Below are positions 1-6,513 of a stretch of 34,223 bases of DNA, piece after piece. Where the stretch lies: contig JABHOV010000079.1 of the NCBI GenBank assembly GCA_018695135.1, forward strand, positions 1 to 34,223, in the 5' to 3' direction. The stretch is from Candidatus Melainabacteria bacterium (lineage in GTDB: Bacteria; Cyanobacteriota; Vampirovibrionia; LMEP-6097). Made by a program: the position numbers and the translations under genes. The notes beneath the pieces were generated by a model that did no database searches, was not told the DNA's origin, and was given only the letters and a program-made list of their open reading frames with translations. Within the stretch, counting starts at the first letter, position 1. Every line of letters starts with the position of its first letter.

Positions 1-1155
1 AAGAGCGTAAGCAACCAATGAACCAGCAGCAGAACCACGTCCGGGTCCAACAGGAATATCATTCTCTCTTGCCCATTTAATAAAGTCCCAAACAACTATA
101 AAGTAAGATGCAAAACCAGAGTTGTTCATGATCTCAAGTTCAAAATCTAACCTATCAATTTGCTGCTGGTTAAGTTCACCACCAAAACGCATTTTGGCGC
201 CTTCATAACTCAGTTCACGCAAATAAGTTTCAAAGCTGTGTCCCTCTGGCACCTTCGGATCAGGCATATGCATCTTAGGTTCGCGCAATAATTCATAGTC
301 CTCAATCTTGTTAAAGATTTCAGTTGGCACATCATAAACTGCCTTGCGTATCAACTCAGGATCGAGGTGATCTGCAAATAGCGCTGCCATTTCTGGTCCC
401 GTCTTCAAGTACTCATGAGACGAAAAATGCATACGCGGAAAATCAGCAACATACTTTTGTGTTTGCAAGCAAAGCAAGGCGTCATGAGCGTTTGCGTCCT
501 CACTATTAGTGTAGTGGCTATCATTAGTAGCAACAATTTTGATATCAAGTTCTTTGGCGATATCAACGAGCTTGGGGTTCACATGCCTATCTTCGGCATA
601 GTTATGATCCATTATCTCCAAGTAAAAATCCTCACCAAAAATATCTTTGTAATTAGCAGCTGCGATTTTGGCATCTTCCATTTGATTATTCAAGACTAAG
701 TTGTTCACCTCGCCACCAAGACAAGCAGACATAGCAACCAAGTCAGAAGAATATTGGCGCAAGAATTCTTTGGAGACACGTGGTTTGTAATAGAATCCAT
801 TAATGCAAGACTCTGAGACAATTTTGATTAAGTTAAGGTAACCCTGGTCATTTTTGGCAAGTAAAACCAAATGATAAAGCTTAAGTCTATGTTCTTTGCC
901 TTTGAGTAAATGGTCACCATTAATTACGTAAATCTCACAACCAACAATTGGTTTAATTCCATTTTTAGTAGCTTCGGTATAGAACTTATAAGCGCCAAAC
1001 ATCGTGCCGTGATCAGTAAGTGCCAAACCCGGCATGTCGTTTGCTTTGGCTTTGGCACAAATATCTTCAACACGACTGGCACCATCCAAAAGAGAAAACT
1101 CTGTATGAAGGTGTAGCGGAATATGTTTTACTTGATCTAGCGTCTCTGGGGACAT
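1..1155 (-). CDS. dnaE: DNA polymerase III subunit alpha, N-terminal part (truncated by the window edge)
   Basis: This is the replicative DNA polymerase catalytic subunit. It is not in the ORF track because it runs off the window, but the minus frame is open for 385 codons from ATG at 1155. The N-terminus reads [20 protein letters not shown] then SLLDGASR, and further on [12 protein letters not shown], which is the PHP domain of bacterial DnaE. The last visible residues are [20 protein letters not shown], the conserved start of the polymerase palm region. The remaining C-terminal part lies outside the window. Several small plus-strand ORFs in the track (324-1202) are shadows of it. It is divergent from deoC. 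The DNA before the ATG is an AT run (TATATATA), so I cannot choose one -10. Family assignment is certain; completeness cannot be judged. Confidence 0.97.
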   Translation of the reverse strand, partial: MSPETLDQVKHIPLHLHTEFSLLDGASRVEDICAKAKANDMPGLALTDHGTMFGAYKFYTEATKNGIKPIVGCEIYVINGDHLLKGKEHRLKLYHLVLLAKNDQGYLNLIKIVSESCINGFYYKPRVSKEFLRQYSSDLVAMSACLGGEVNNLVLNNQMEDAKIAAANYKDIFGEDFYLEIMDHNYAEDRHVNPKLVDIAKELDIKIVATNDSHYTNSEDANAHDALLCLQTQKYVADFPRMHFSSHEYLKTGPEMAALFADHLDPELIRKAVYDVPTEIFNKIEDYELLREPKMHMPDPKVPEGHSFETYLRELSYEGAKMRFGGELNQQQIDRLDFELEIMNNSGFASYFIVVWDFIKWARENDIPVGPGRGSAAGSLVAYAL

Positions 1156-1216
1156 ATATATATAAATTCTATAATTTCTCAGGCGCTAAGGTAATTAAAT
1201 AGATTTAAGTTAAGGA

Positions 1217-1225
1217 TGCTAAAAT
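1217..1225 (+). promoter_or_regulatory. Extended -10 of deoC
   Basis: TGcTAAAAT sits 7 nt before the ATG at 1233, so the transcript should start at or next to the start codon. There is no Shine-Dalgarno sequence and no convincing -35. The same TGcTAAAAT hexamer context precedes thyX and nrnA. Confidence 0.55.
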
Positions 1226-1228
1226 ATT

Positions 1229-1259
1229 AAAAATGGAGACCCCGGGTATCTCCATTTTT
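1229..1259 (+). promoter_or_regulatory. Hairpin covering the deoC start codon
   Basis: AAAAATGGAGA and TCTCCATTTTT form an 11-bp perfect inverted repeat around a 9-nt loop. The first in-frame ATG (1233) lies in the left arm and a second in-frame ATG (1260) directly follows the right arm. The hairpin could hide the first start codon or act as an attenuator; the function is inference. Confidence 0.5.
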
Positions 1260-2015
1260 ATGAAATTCACCAATAAACTAGTTGATTACACTAATCTCAA
1301 GCCAGATGCCAGTCATCAAGACCTCACTGAACTTGCCCAAAAAGCCAAAAAGCAAGGTTTCAACTCAATTTGCATCAGAAGTGACAGAATCAAGGAATTT
1401 GCTGAGACATACCGCTGCTCAGCTACTATCAACTTTCCAACGAAGGTCTATTACTGCAACTCAGACGAGGATAAAAAATCAATCATCAAAGAAATTGGTA
1501 ATCACAGCCTTGAAGAAAAACTAGCCGAAGCCAAGCAAGCTCTTAATGATGGAGCAGTAGAACTTGATCCGGTAATCAACCTTGCAAACGTCTCCAAACA
1601 TGATTTCAAAAAACTAAGAGCCGAACTGAATGGCTATATTGAATTGATGCAAAGCTATGACAAACCACTTTGGCTTAAACCAATCTTCTCCTGTGAATTA
1701 CTCGAGGACTACAGTATCGAATTTAGCATCGATATTTTAGCTCAAGTTGTTGCAGGCGCTCAACTAAACAAAATCAAAGTAGCTTATAAAAACTCAACTG
1801 GATTTATCAAAACAGAAAATGACTACCCACTCAAAACAACAAGCCAAGAATTAATTTCACTTATTACAGAAAACCTAAACGAATACGATCAAGATGCAAG
1901 AATTAATATCAAAGCCGCTGGTGGAATCAAAGATATAGAAACTGCCGAAACAATTATTGAAGCTGCTGCTGGCAGACTTAGTCACATTGGCACTAGTTCT
2001 GACATGTCTTACTAA
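1233..2015 (+). CDS. deoC: Deoxyribose-phosphate aldolase (DERA), DeoC family
   Basis: A class I aldolase that cleaves 2-deoxy-D-ribose 5-phosphate to glyceraldehyde 3-phosphate and acetaldehyde in deoxynucleoside catabolism. The protein has 260 residues, normal for the family. Near the N-terminus YTNLKPDAS matches the conserved D(H/Y)TxLKPDA segment. ELDPVIN carries the catalytic Asp (D112). YKNSTGF holds the Schiff-base Lys (K186; usually KTSTGF), and IKAAGGI holds the second active-site Lys (K227). Two starts are possible: ATG 1233, 7 nt after a good -10, or ATG 1260 (MKFTNKLVDY), which fits the usual family N-terminus and follows the hairpin. Neither has an SD. I kept 1233 because of its -10 spacing. 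The 3' end converges on rnpB across a large palindrome. Confidence 0.9.
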   Translation: METPGISIFMKFTNKLVDYTNLKPDASHQDLTELAQKAKKQGFNSICIRSDRIKEFAETYRCSATINFPTKVYYCNSDEDKKSIIKEIGNHSLEEKLAEAKQALNDGAVELDPVINLANVSKHDFKKLRAELNGYIELMQSYDKPLWLKPIFSCELLEDYSIEFSIDILAQVVAGAQLNKIKVAYKNSTGFIKTENDYPLKTTSQELISLITENLNEYDQDARINIKAAGGIKDIETAETIIEAAAGRLSHIGTSSDMSY

Positions 2016-2018
2016 GTT

Positions 2019-2092
2019 AACACCGGGTCGTAACGCTGTAACGCTTTGTCAATGCGTATTAGCAAAGCGTTACAGCGTTACGACCCGGTGTT
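2019..2092. repeat. 30-bp perfect inverted repeat between deoC and rnpB
   Basis: Arms 2019-2048 and 2063-2092 are exact reverse complements (AACACCGGGTCGTAACGCTG and onward), with a 14-nt loop. The arm itself contains GTAACGCT twice in tandem. It lies between the convergent ends of deoC and rnpB and could stop transcription from both sides. Neither side has a proper U-tract after the stem, so it is not a textbook intrinsic terminator. Confidence 0.85.
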
Positions 2093-2102
2093 GATAAAAA
2101 TC

Positions 2103-2554
2103 GAGCTGATAATAAGCCGGGTTTTGTTTCTCGGACGATCATCTATCTGGGACTAGAATCACTTCTAGCCTCAAGCGGAATTGAGATCTTTCTTTTTGCT
2201 ATTGAAGCATTTGCAAAAAGCAATAGATCTGGACCTTGCAGCTTCGCTGGGGTTTACCTAGCCTAAGCCTCTCGACTTAGCTGGTAGGCTCTTACCCTAC
2301 CTTTGCACCCTTACTTTGTGGCAGTTTTCAACTTCAATTTCGGTGTTAGACTTGTCCTCATTTGCGAGAGCAAACTTCGGATCAACCTTGCAGGCAAGTC
2401 TGCCTTGAACTTGAAGCTGAGAACTGCCACATAGCGGTATATTTCTGTGGCACTATCCTCACGTTCACACGCACCAGCTCTTAACTGGCAAGCTAGCTTC
2501 AGTGCTGCCCGGACTTTCCTCTGCCACAAGTGACAGCGATCATCTAATCAGCTC
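2103..2554 (-). ncRNA. rnpB: RNase P RNA, bacterial type A
   Basis: This is the catalytic RNA of ribonuclease P, which removes the 5' leader of pre-tRNAs. On the minus strand the diagnostic blocks are present in order: GAGGAAAGTCCGGGC near the 5' end, then AGTGCCACAGAAATATACCG in the middle, then ACAAAACCCGGCTTA near the 3' end. The ends GAGCTGAT (5') and ATCAGCTC (3') pair as stem P1 and define the limits to within a few bases. The length of about 452 nt is longer than the roughly 380 nt of E. coli. Part of the excess is a long hairpin (TGGCAGTT...AACTGCCA, about 2320-2433), probably an extended P12. The 72-aa ORF at 2311-2529 in the track is a shadow of this RNA. Confidence 0.95.
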
Positions 2555-2562
2555 GGCTGTTG

Positions 2563-2568
2563 ATTATA
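2563..2568 (-). promoter_or_regulatory. -10 of rnpB
   Basis: A perfect TATAAT on the minus strand lies 7-8 nt upstream of the predicted RNA 5' end (about 2555). It starts just past the stop codon of the upstream 195-aa gene, so rnpB can be transcribed from its own promoter. No good -35 is visible. Confidence 0.7.
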
Positions 2569-2573
2569 GCTTA

Positions 2574-3161
2574 TTAGGCTGCCTCATTTTCTTGATCCAG
2601 ATCACGAGACAAATGATCTTCAACTTCAAGCTCATTAACTATCATTGCATCTAATAAATCAGAGACAACATGTTCATCAATATCAGCTTTATTTACAACA
2701 TATTCAACTGCAGCAAGGGCATCACGCTTATCAAAGCTATGTTTATTTTCATCATTAACAAAAGCCATAATATTGCTAACGAATTGCTCATTAATATCAA
2801 ACTGATCTTCACTCAGGTTAACCAAGTCTTCTAAGCAAAAAGCACCTGTCTCATCTAATAAACCTTCTTCTTGTGCAAAGGTATTCAATGTCTCATAATC
2901 ATGAAGTATCTTGCCTGCTGGATCAGCTTCAAACAAAAGCACGTCTCCAGCCCTTTCTTGACTCGCTGGCTTAAGAACGGTGTCTGACGCAAATAAAGCC
3001 AATAATTGAGGATCAAGGTCAGATTCTCTTGGTTTAGTCCCTTGCAGTCGCGCATTGTCTGCATCTCTAGACACTAGTTCCCTAGTGCCAAAACGCTCAT
3101 AAAGTCTCTTGACTCTTGGCTCTGGCCAAAATTTGCTTATTCTATCTGTATAATCCACCAT
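2574..3161 (-). CDS. Unrecognised acidic protein (195 aa)
   Basis: I do not recognise a family. The protein begins MVDYTDRISKFWPEPRVKRL, a basic N-terminal stretch, and then becomes strongly acidic, ending DLDQENEAA. There is no signal peptide or membrane segment, so it is probably cytosolic. The second half looks like regular helices rich in Asp, Glu and Leu. The track starts it at 3173, but that ATG overlaps the -10 hexamer TAAGAT (3172-3177). The ATG at 3161, 10 nt after the hexamer, is therefore the better start and gives 195 aa. It follows the histidine kinase gene on the same strand and has its own promoter overlapping that gene's stop. A role as partner or output of the kinase is possible but unsupported. 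Confidence 0.7.
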   Translation of the reverse strand: MVDYTDRISKFWPEPRVKRLYERFGTRELVSRDADNARLQGTKPRESDLDPQLLALFASDTVLKPASQERAGDVLLFEADPAGKILHDYETLNTFAQEEGLLDETGAFCLEDLVNLSEDQFDINEQFVSNIMAFVNDENKHSFDKRDALAAVEYVVNKADIDEHVVSDLLDAMIVNELEVEDHLSRDLDQENEAA

Positions 3162-3171
3162 AATACAAATC

Positions 3172-3201
3172 ATCTTAACACGAGCATTGACGCATTGTCA
3201 A
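3172..3201 (-). promoter_or_regulatory. Promoter of the 195-aa gene
   Basis: TTGACA (3196-3201) and TAAGAT (3172-3177) are separated by 18 nt. The -35 overlaps the stop codon of the kinase gene. Transcription should start within about 3 nt of the ATG at 3161, which rules out the longer start in the ORF track. Confidence 0.65.
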
Positions 3202-4163
3202 GATAATCTTATTGAAAAACGACTACCAGTCTTCAACTCAGATTCAATAGCAATAGTCCAACCATGCAAATCTACTATCGCTTTGACAATAGCAAGTCCC
3301 AAGCCAGTACCTTGAATTGCACTACTTGCTTGCACTCGATAAAACTGATCAAAAACCTTGGCAATATCTGTTTCGGGAATCCCAGTGCCAGTATCTTCGA
3401 CAATCAAAACACCTTCTTTGTAGTGAAGCTGCACACTACCACTATCTTTATTGTATTTAATTCCATTATCAATTAAATTAGCAAGTAAATGATCCAGGTA
3501 TTTTTTATCCGCCTGGATCTTGGTTCCTTTAGGAATATCACTCATGAGTTTAATCTGGCGACTAGTAGCTCTTGACTCAGCCGAGCTAATTAATTTATCA
3601 ACCAACTGTCCCAAATCAATCTCAATTTTGTTTAATTCAACTGAACCACTAAGCACATGCGAGAGGCTGAGCATATCCTGAACCATAGTCCCCAAGCGGT
3701 CCGCCTCATGGTCTAGTTTCTCAAGATACTCCAGTGATTTAACGGCGTCGTCTTTGGCACCAAGCAAAAGAGTTTCAACAAGAGTTTTGATATTTTGTAT
3801 CGGTCGCTTGAGCTCATGTGTACTTTGTTTCATGTCCTGATAAATAATCTGACTAAGTTCAAGCATATAATCATCTTCAAGCTGTTGTAGGTATAAATTA
3901 AAATGCTGACTATTAATTTTGATTTCAATTCGTTTTGATTTGCTTTGTTTAATCTCTTCTCTCAGCTCATCAGATTTTAGTGAACGAATTAATTTGGCAA
4001 GGGCAGCAAGTCCTTGACTTAAAGCACCAAGATCATTGATATTGTCATTCAAGCTCGACAAATCCCAGCCCAAAATCTTTTGTGCTGCAGGGTTTAATTC
4101 TTGGATCTTTAGAAGCTCGCTATCAAATAGCAGAACTCCAGTGTTGAGTTCGTCTATATCCAT
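3198..4163 (-). CDS. Soluble sensor histidine kinase
   Basis: A two-component sensor kinase that should autophosphorylate on His and pass the phosphate to a response regulator. Residues 1-100 look like a small PAS-like sensor (GVLLFDSELLKIQELNPAAQ). The dimerisation/H-box at about 110-172 has STHELKRPIQN with phospho-acceptor His116. The ATPase domain has the N box LIDNGIKYN (Asn233), the G1 box VEDTGTGIPE (257-264), the F box FDQFYRV and the G2 box GTGLGLAIVKA (285-295). The 321 residues contain no membrane segment, so it senses something in the cytoplasm or through a partner. No response regulator lies next to it, so it is an orphan here. The immediate upstream DNA has no clear -10 or SD. 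Confidence 0.92.
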   Translation of the reverse strand: MDIDELNTGVLLFDSELLKIQELNPAAQKILGWDLSSLNDNINDLGALSQGLAALAKLIRSLKSDELREEIKQSKSKRIEIKINSQHFNLYLQQLEDDYMLELSQIIYQDMKQSTHELKRPIQNIKTLVETLLLGAKDDAVKSLEYLEKLDHEADRLGTMVQDMLSLSHVLSGSVELNKIEIDLGQLVDKLISSAESRATSRQIKLMSDIPKGTKIQADKKYLDHLLANLIDNGIKYNKDSGSVQLHYKEGVLIVEDTGTGIPETDIAKVFDQFYRVQASSAIQGTGLGLAIVKAIVDLHGWTIAIESELKTGSRFSIRLS

Positions 4164-4241
4164 TAATTAGATTGTTCCACAATTTAGTTCAAATCGTCCC
4201 CCTGACCCAAGATACAAGATATCCACAACTGTTTATCAATC

Positions 4242-4274
4242 TATAAATACGCCCAGCTTTATAAATACAGCCAG
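4242..4274 (+). promoter_or_regulatory. Two direct repeats with TATAAATAC cores upstream of the 131-aa gene
   Basis: TATAAATACGCCCAG (4242-4256) and TATAAATACAGCCAG (4260-4274) differ at one base and start 18 nt apart. Each holds a TATAAA -10-like hexamer. A related TATAAAATACAGC precedes the next gene (4720-4732). This may be a doubled promoter or a regulator site shared by the two paralogous genes. Confidence 0.45.
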
Positions 4275-4313
4275 GGAAATCAAAGATCACTTATCGGACC
4301 AAAAGGAAGTCTG

Positions 4314-4709
4314 ATGTCAAATTGTTGTTGTCACGACAAGGGTGATCACCATTGCAGTCCAAGTCATAACGCAGAGTGCTACAGAGTTCACAAAATCGCA
4401 AGCCGTTTAGGTATTAATAGCGGCATGATTGATTTATGTAGTGCAAGTTTAAACGATATTATAGTGATGGCTCTTAACCGGGCACATCAGAATCCATCTC
4501 TATGGCTATATTTGATGTCAACTCATCAAAGTATCAATGCCAGTGATGCCGTCAATAAACTCATGAGAACAGGGCATTCTAGTGCAATTCCACGCCTCAT
4601 TCAACTAGTTAATGCCAGTCATTCATCATCAGCAGGGCAAAGCTTCGCCGATAACTTAGAAAAAACAAGCCAAGAAATGCAACAAAGAGCTCAAATAGCC
4701 CAGGCTTGA
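4314..4709 (+). CDS. Unrecognised small protein with Cys/His-rich N-terminus (131 aa)
   Basis: No known family recognised. The N-terminus MSNCCCHDKGDHHCSPSHN with a following EC has five Cys and five His within about 22 residues and probably binds a metal. The remainder is helical: KIASRLGI, LNDIIVMALNRA, NPSLWLY, NASDAVNKLMRTG. The body aligns with the C-terminal part of the next gene product (KLASRYGV, NPSLGYNRALREYASN), so the two are paralogs in a shared domain. It starts at ATG 4314 behind an AGGAAG site, with a leader of roughly 40 nt or more. The next gene starts 69 nt after its stop. There is no signal peptide. The function is unknown. Confidence 0.75.
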   Translation: MSNCCCHDKGDHHCSPSHNAECYRVHKIASRLGINSGMIDLCSASLNDIIVMALNRAHQNPSLWLYLMSTHQSINASDAVNKLMRTGHSSAIPRLIQLVNASHSSSAGQSFADNLEKTSQEMQQRAQIAQA

Positions 4710-4719
4710 AGCAAATCAC

Positions 4720-4732
4720 TATAAAATACAGC
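4720..4732 (+). promoter_or_regulatory. TATAAAATACAGC motif before the 251-aa gene
   Basis: It resembles the doubled TATAAATAC elements upstream of the paralogous 131-aa gene and contains a -10-like hexamer about 53 nt before the GTG start. Confidence 0.35.
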
Positions 4733-4778
4733 ATTTATCCTGCTTTGTAACTACAGGGACAAGGAAAAGGGACAAAAC

Positions 4779-5534
4779 GTGGAAGCATTCACCACAGCAC
4801 TAAGAAGATCAGCACTATCACTTATACCAGGTGGTGGATTAGTTAATGCCAGCATAGAAGCAACAGATTGGCAACAAATCAAAGACTCAACTAAACAAAT
4901 ACTTGAGCAGAGTTTTAAACCTAAGCAAAAAGAAATCGCCCAAAGCAAAGTGACGGAAGTCATTATACAAAAACCTGAAAATAAAGAACTCAAAGACAAA
5001 TCACCAAAAAAAATCCAGAGAGCACGTGTCTCAAAAAGCGACAACAATTTATTACAAAAACTTTGGTATGAGCAACAAAACTATTACCACGAGATGGTTG
5101 AACAGATGGACAAAGCAAGGCAGCAAGCACAAGAATATTTAAAAAGAACCAGAGAGCAGCACGAAGAGAGAAGAACGGCAGAAGCCACAAGACAAAAAGA
5201 ATCAGAACCAAAACACAACTGCAATGATCTCTGTGACAGCAAACGAAGACTACTTAAACTAGCAAGCCGTTATGGAGTTGCAGTTGAAGCAAATTTGTTA
5301 ACGTTGAGCACAAGTGATCTAGAACAAACTATCAAAGCCAGAATTCAACACAATATCATTGGCTTTATAGCATTTGCCAAAGAGAACCCTAGCCTCGGTT
5401 ACAACAGAGCATTGCGAGAATATGCCTCCAATTCAATAGATAGTAGTGTTAGAGAACTAGTCGCCAATGATGTTCAATTGGGCGCCAGTAGTGATATACT
5501 TAACCCCCATGAAAGAAGTCTCGCCCAAGTCTAA
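4779..5534 (+). CDS. Unrecognised protein with coiled coil and C-terminal domain shared with its neighbour (251 aa)
   Basis: The start is GTG, supported by the purine-rich SD AAGGAAAAGGGAC just upstream. Residues 1-30 are mildly hydrophobic (ALSLIPGGGLVNASIEATDW) but are not a clear signal peptide. Residues about 90-145 are charged and predicted coiled coil (LWYEQQNYYHEMVEQMDKAR, then QQAQEYLKRTREQHEERR). The last 100 residues begin KHNCNDLCDSKRRLLKLASR and match the 131-aa protein upstream, including an HN..C element before the KxASRxG helix. The gene overlaps the 5' end of tsaC by 26 nt. It is a paralog of its neighbour with an added N-terminal half; the function is unknown. The pair may form a complex (inference). 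Confidence 0.75.
   Translation: MEAFTTALRRSALSLIPGGGLVNASIEATDWQQIKDSTKQILEQSFKPKQKEIAQSKVTEVIIQKPENKELKDKSPKKIQRARVSKSDNNLLQKLWYEQQNYYHEMVEQMDKARQQAQEYLKRTREQHEERRTAEATRQKESEPKHNCNDLCDSKRRLLKLASRYGVAVEANLLTLSTSDLEQTIKARIQHNIIGFIAFAKENPSLGYNRALREYASNSIDSSVRELVANDVQLGASSDILNPHERSLAQV
5473..5500 (+). promoter_or_regulatory. Promoter of tsaC inside the preceding gene
   Basis: TATACT (5495-5500) ends 8 nt before the ATG at 5509. TTCAAT (5473-5478) lies 16 nt upstream of it as a weak -35. This supports the start at 5509 and not the track's start at 5467. Confidence 0.45.
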
Positions 5535-6093
5535 CTGGCAGATCGCAGTCACTGCAACCGATACAGTTTGGGGATTAATCGCAAAGCCAAACCAAGCAAA
5601 CACAGAAAGAATTTATCAAATCAAAGGGCGCGACAAAAACAAGCCACTCATTATTTTTGTAAAATCAATAAGCAAACTCAAAGAACTTAGTGAAGGCTGG
5701 GACCCATTGATAGAAGCTATTGCCCGCGAGCATTTCCCGGGAGCATTAACAATAGTAATGAAACGTTCTTCCAAGCTAGATTCTTTTATCAATCCAGAAA
5801 TCACAACTATCGGCATGCGCATCCCTGATTCAAAACAAGTTTTAGATTTAATCAACGACGATGAGTTTCTTTTAAGCACTAGTGCCAATCTCTCCGGACA
5901 AGAGCCCGTTACTAATTACCAAGAAGCGCAAGCACAGTTCTCTAATCAAGTAGATTTAATACTAGATATAGAGCAAGCTAGTTCAGGAGAAGCCAGTACT
6001 ATCATTAGTTATATAGATGGCAAAATTGAGATACTACGCCAGGGCAAACTGTCTCAAAGCCTCATAGGCAACAGTTTGCACAGTGCTAGCTAG
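5509..6093 (+). CDS. tsaC: L-threonylcarbamoyladenylate synthase (Sua5/YrdC/YciO family)
   Basis: Makes threonylcarbamoyl-AMP from threonine, bicarbonate and ATP, the first step of t6A37 modification in ANN-decoding tRNAs. YrdC-domain landmarks are present: TATDTVWGLIA near the N-terminus, IYQIKGRDKNKPLIIF (KxRxxxKPL), FPGALTIVMK, TIGMRIPDS and LLSTSANLSGQEPV (the SxNxSG block). The start at 5509 gives 194 residues, single YrdC-domain size without the extra Sua5 domain. The track start at 5467 adds 14 residues that only read through the upstream gene's 3' end. The last 60 nt overlap trmL on the opposite strand. YciO-type paralogs share the fold, so the exact activity is likely but not proven. 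Confidence 0.88.
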   Translation: MKEVSPKSNWQIAVTATDTVWGLIAKPNQANTERIYQIKGRDKNKPLIIFVKSISKLKELSEGWDPLIEAIAREHFPGALTIVMKRSSKLDSFINPEITTIGMRIPDSKQVLDLINDDEFLLSTSANLSGQEPVTNYQEAQAQFSNQVDLILDIEQASSGEASTIISYIDGKIEILRQGKLSQSLIGNSLHSAS

Positions 6094-6513
6094 GTTTAAG
6101 CTACGTGAGTTTTTGCTCAACATCGGCAGCGTAATCGATTGAGCTGGAATCATCAGCTCCTCAGGCAGACCTCGAGTTTCTGGACCAAAAACGAAATAGT
6201 CACCGTGCTCAAACTTGATATCCCAATACACTTGAGTTGATTTAGTGGTAAGAAACCAAAGTCTTGAAGCTTTAGTCGTATCTAAAAACTCTTGCCAGGA
6301 ATTATACACTGTATAATTAATATACTGCCAGTAATCAAGCCCAGATCTTTTGAGATATTTATCTGTCAGTTCAAAGCCAAGTGGCTTAATTAAATGCAAA
6401 TGCAGGTCGTTAGAGACACAGAGCCTCGCTATATTACCGGTGTTTTGCGGAATCTCTGGTTGATAGAGAACTATATTTATTAAACTATTTGCTTGAATGA
6501 TTTTGCTCTCCAT
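6034..6513 (-). CDS. trmL: tRNA (cytidine/uridine(34)-2'-O)-methyltransferase, TrmL/SpoU family
   Basis: A SAM-dependent SPOUT methyltransferase that 2'-O-methylates the wobble nucleotide of tRNA-Leu in E. coli. The 159 residues match the usual single-domain TrmL length. Motifs in order: NIVLYQPEIPQNTGNIARLC, then KPLGFELTDKYLKRSGLDYW, FGPETRGLPEEL (knot motif 2) and SLNLASTVQTVAYEALRQF (knot motif 3). The start at 6513 lies 29 nt inside the 3' end of the upstream aldolase-like gene, so the two are translationally linked. The 3' end overlaps tsaC by 60 nt tail to tail. Two wobble/anticodon-loop modification genes therefore share their 3' DNA. Confidence 0.93.
   Translation of the reverse strand: MESKIIQANSLINIVLYQPEIPQNTGNIARLCVSNDLHLHLIKPLGFELTDKYLKRSGLDYWQYINYTVYNSWQEFLDTTKASRLWFLTTKSTQVYWDIKFEHGDYFVFGPETRGLPEELMIPAQSITLPMLSKNSRSLNLASTVQTVAYEALRQFALA

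Noticed and set aside
1170-1175. TATAAT on the plus strand between dnaE and deoC
   Set aside because: It is 58 nt from deoC with no -35, and a closer extended -10 exists. It is probably chance in an AT-rich tract, though a minor promoter cannot be excluded.
324-1202. Small plus-strand ORFs (61-94 aa) at the left edge
   Set aside because: They lie antisense to a continuous, highly conserved dnaE frame that is missing from the track only because it is open at the window edge.
2311-2529. 72-aa minus-strand ORF
   Set aside because: It lies inside the RNase P RNA gene; the conserved RNA blocks explain the sequence.
4314-5534. Toxin-antitoxin pair made of the 131- and 251-aa genes
   Set aside because: They are paralogs of each other with SD-led starts and 69 nt between them; no toxin or antitoxin motif is visible.
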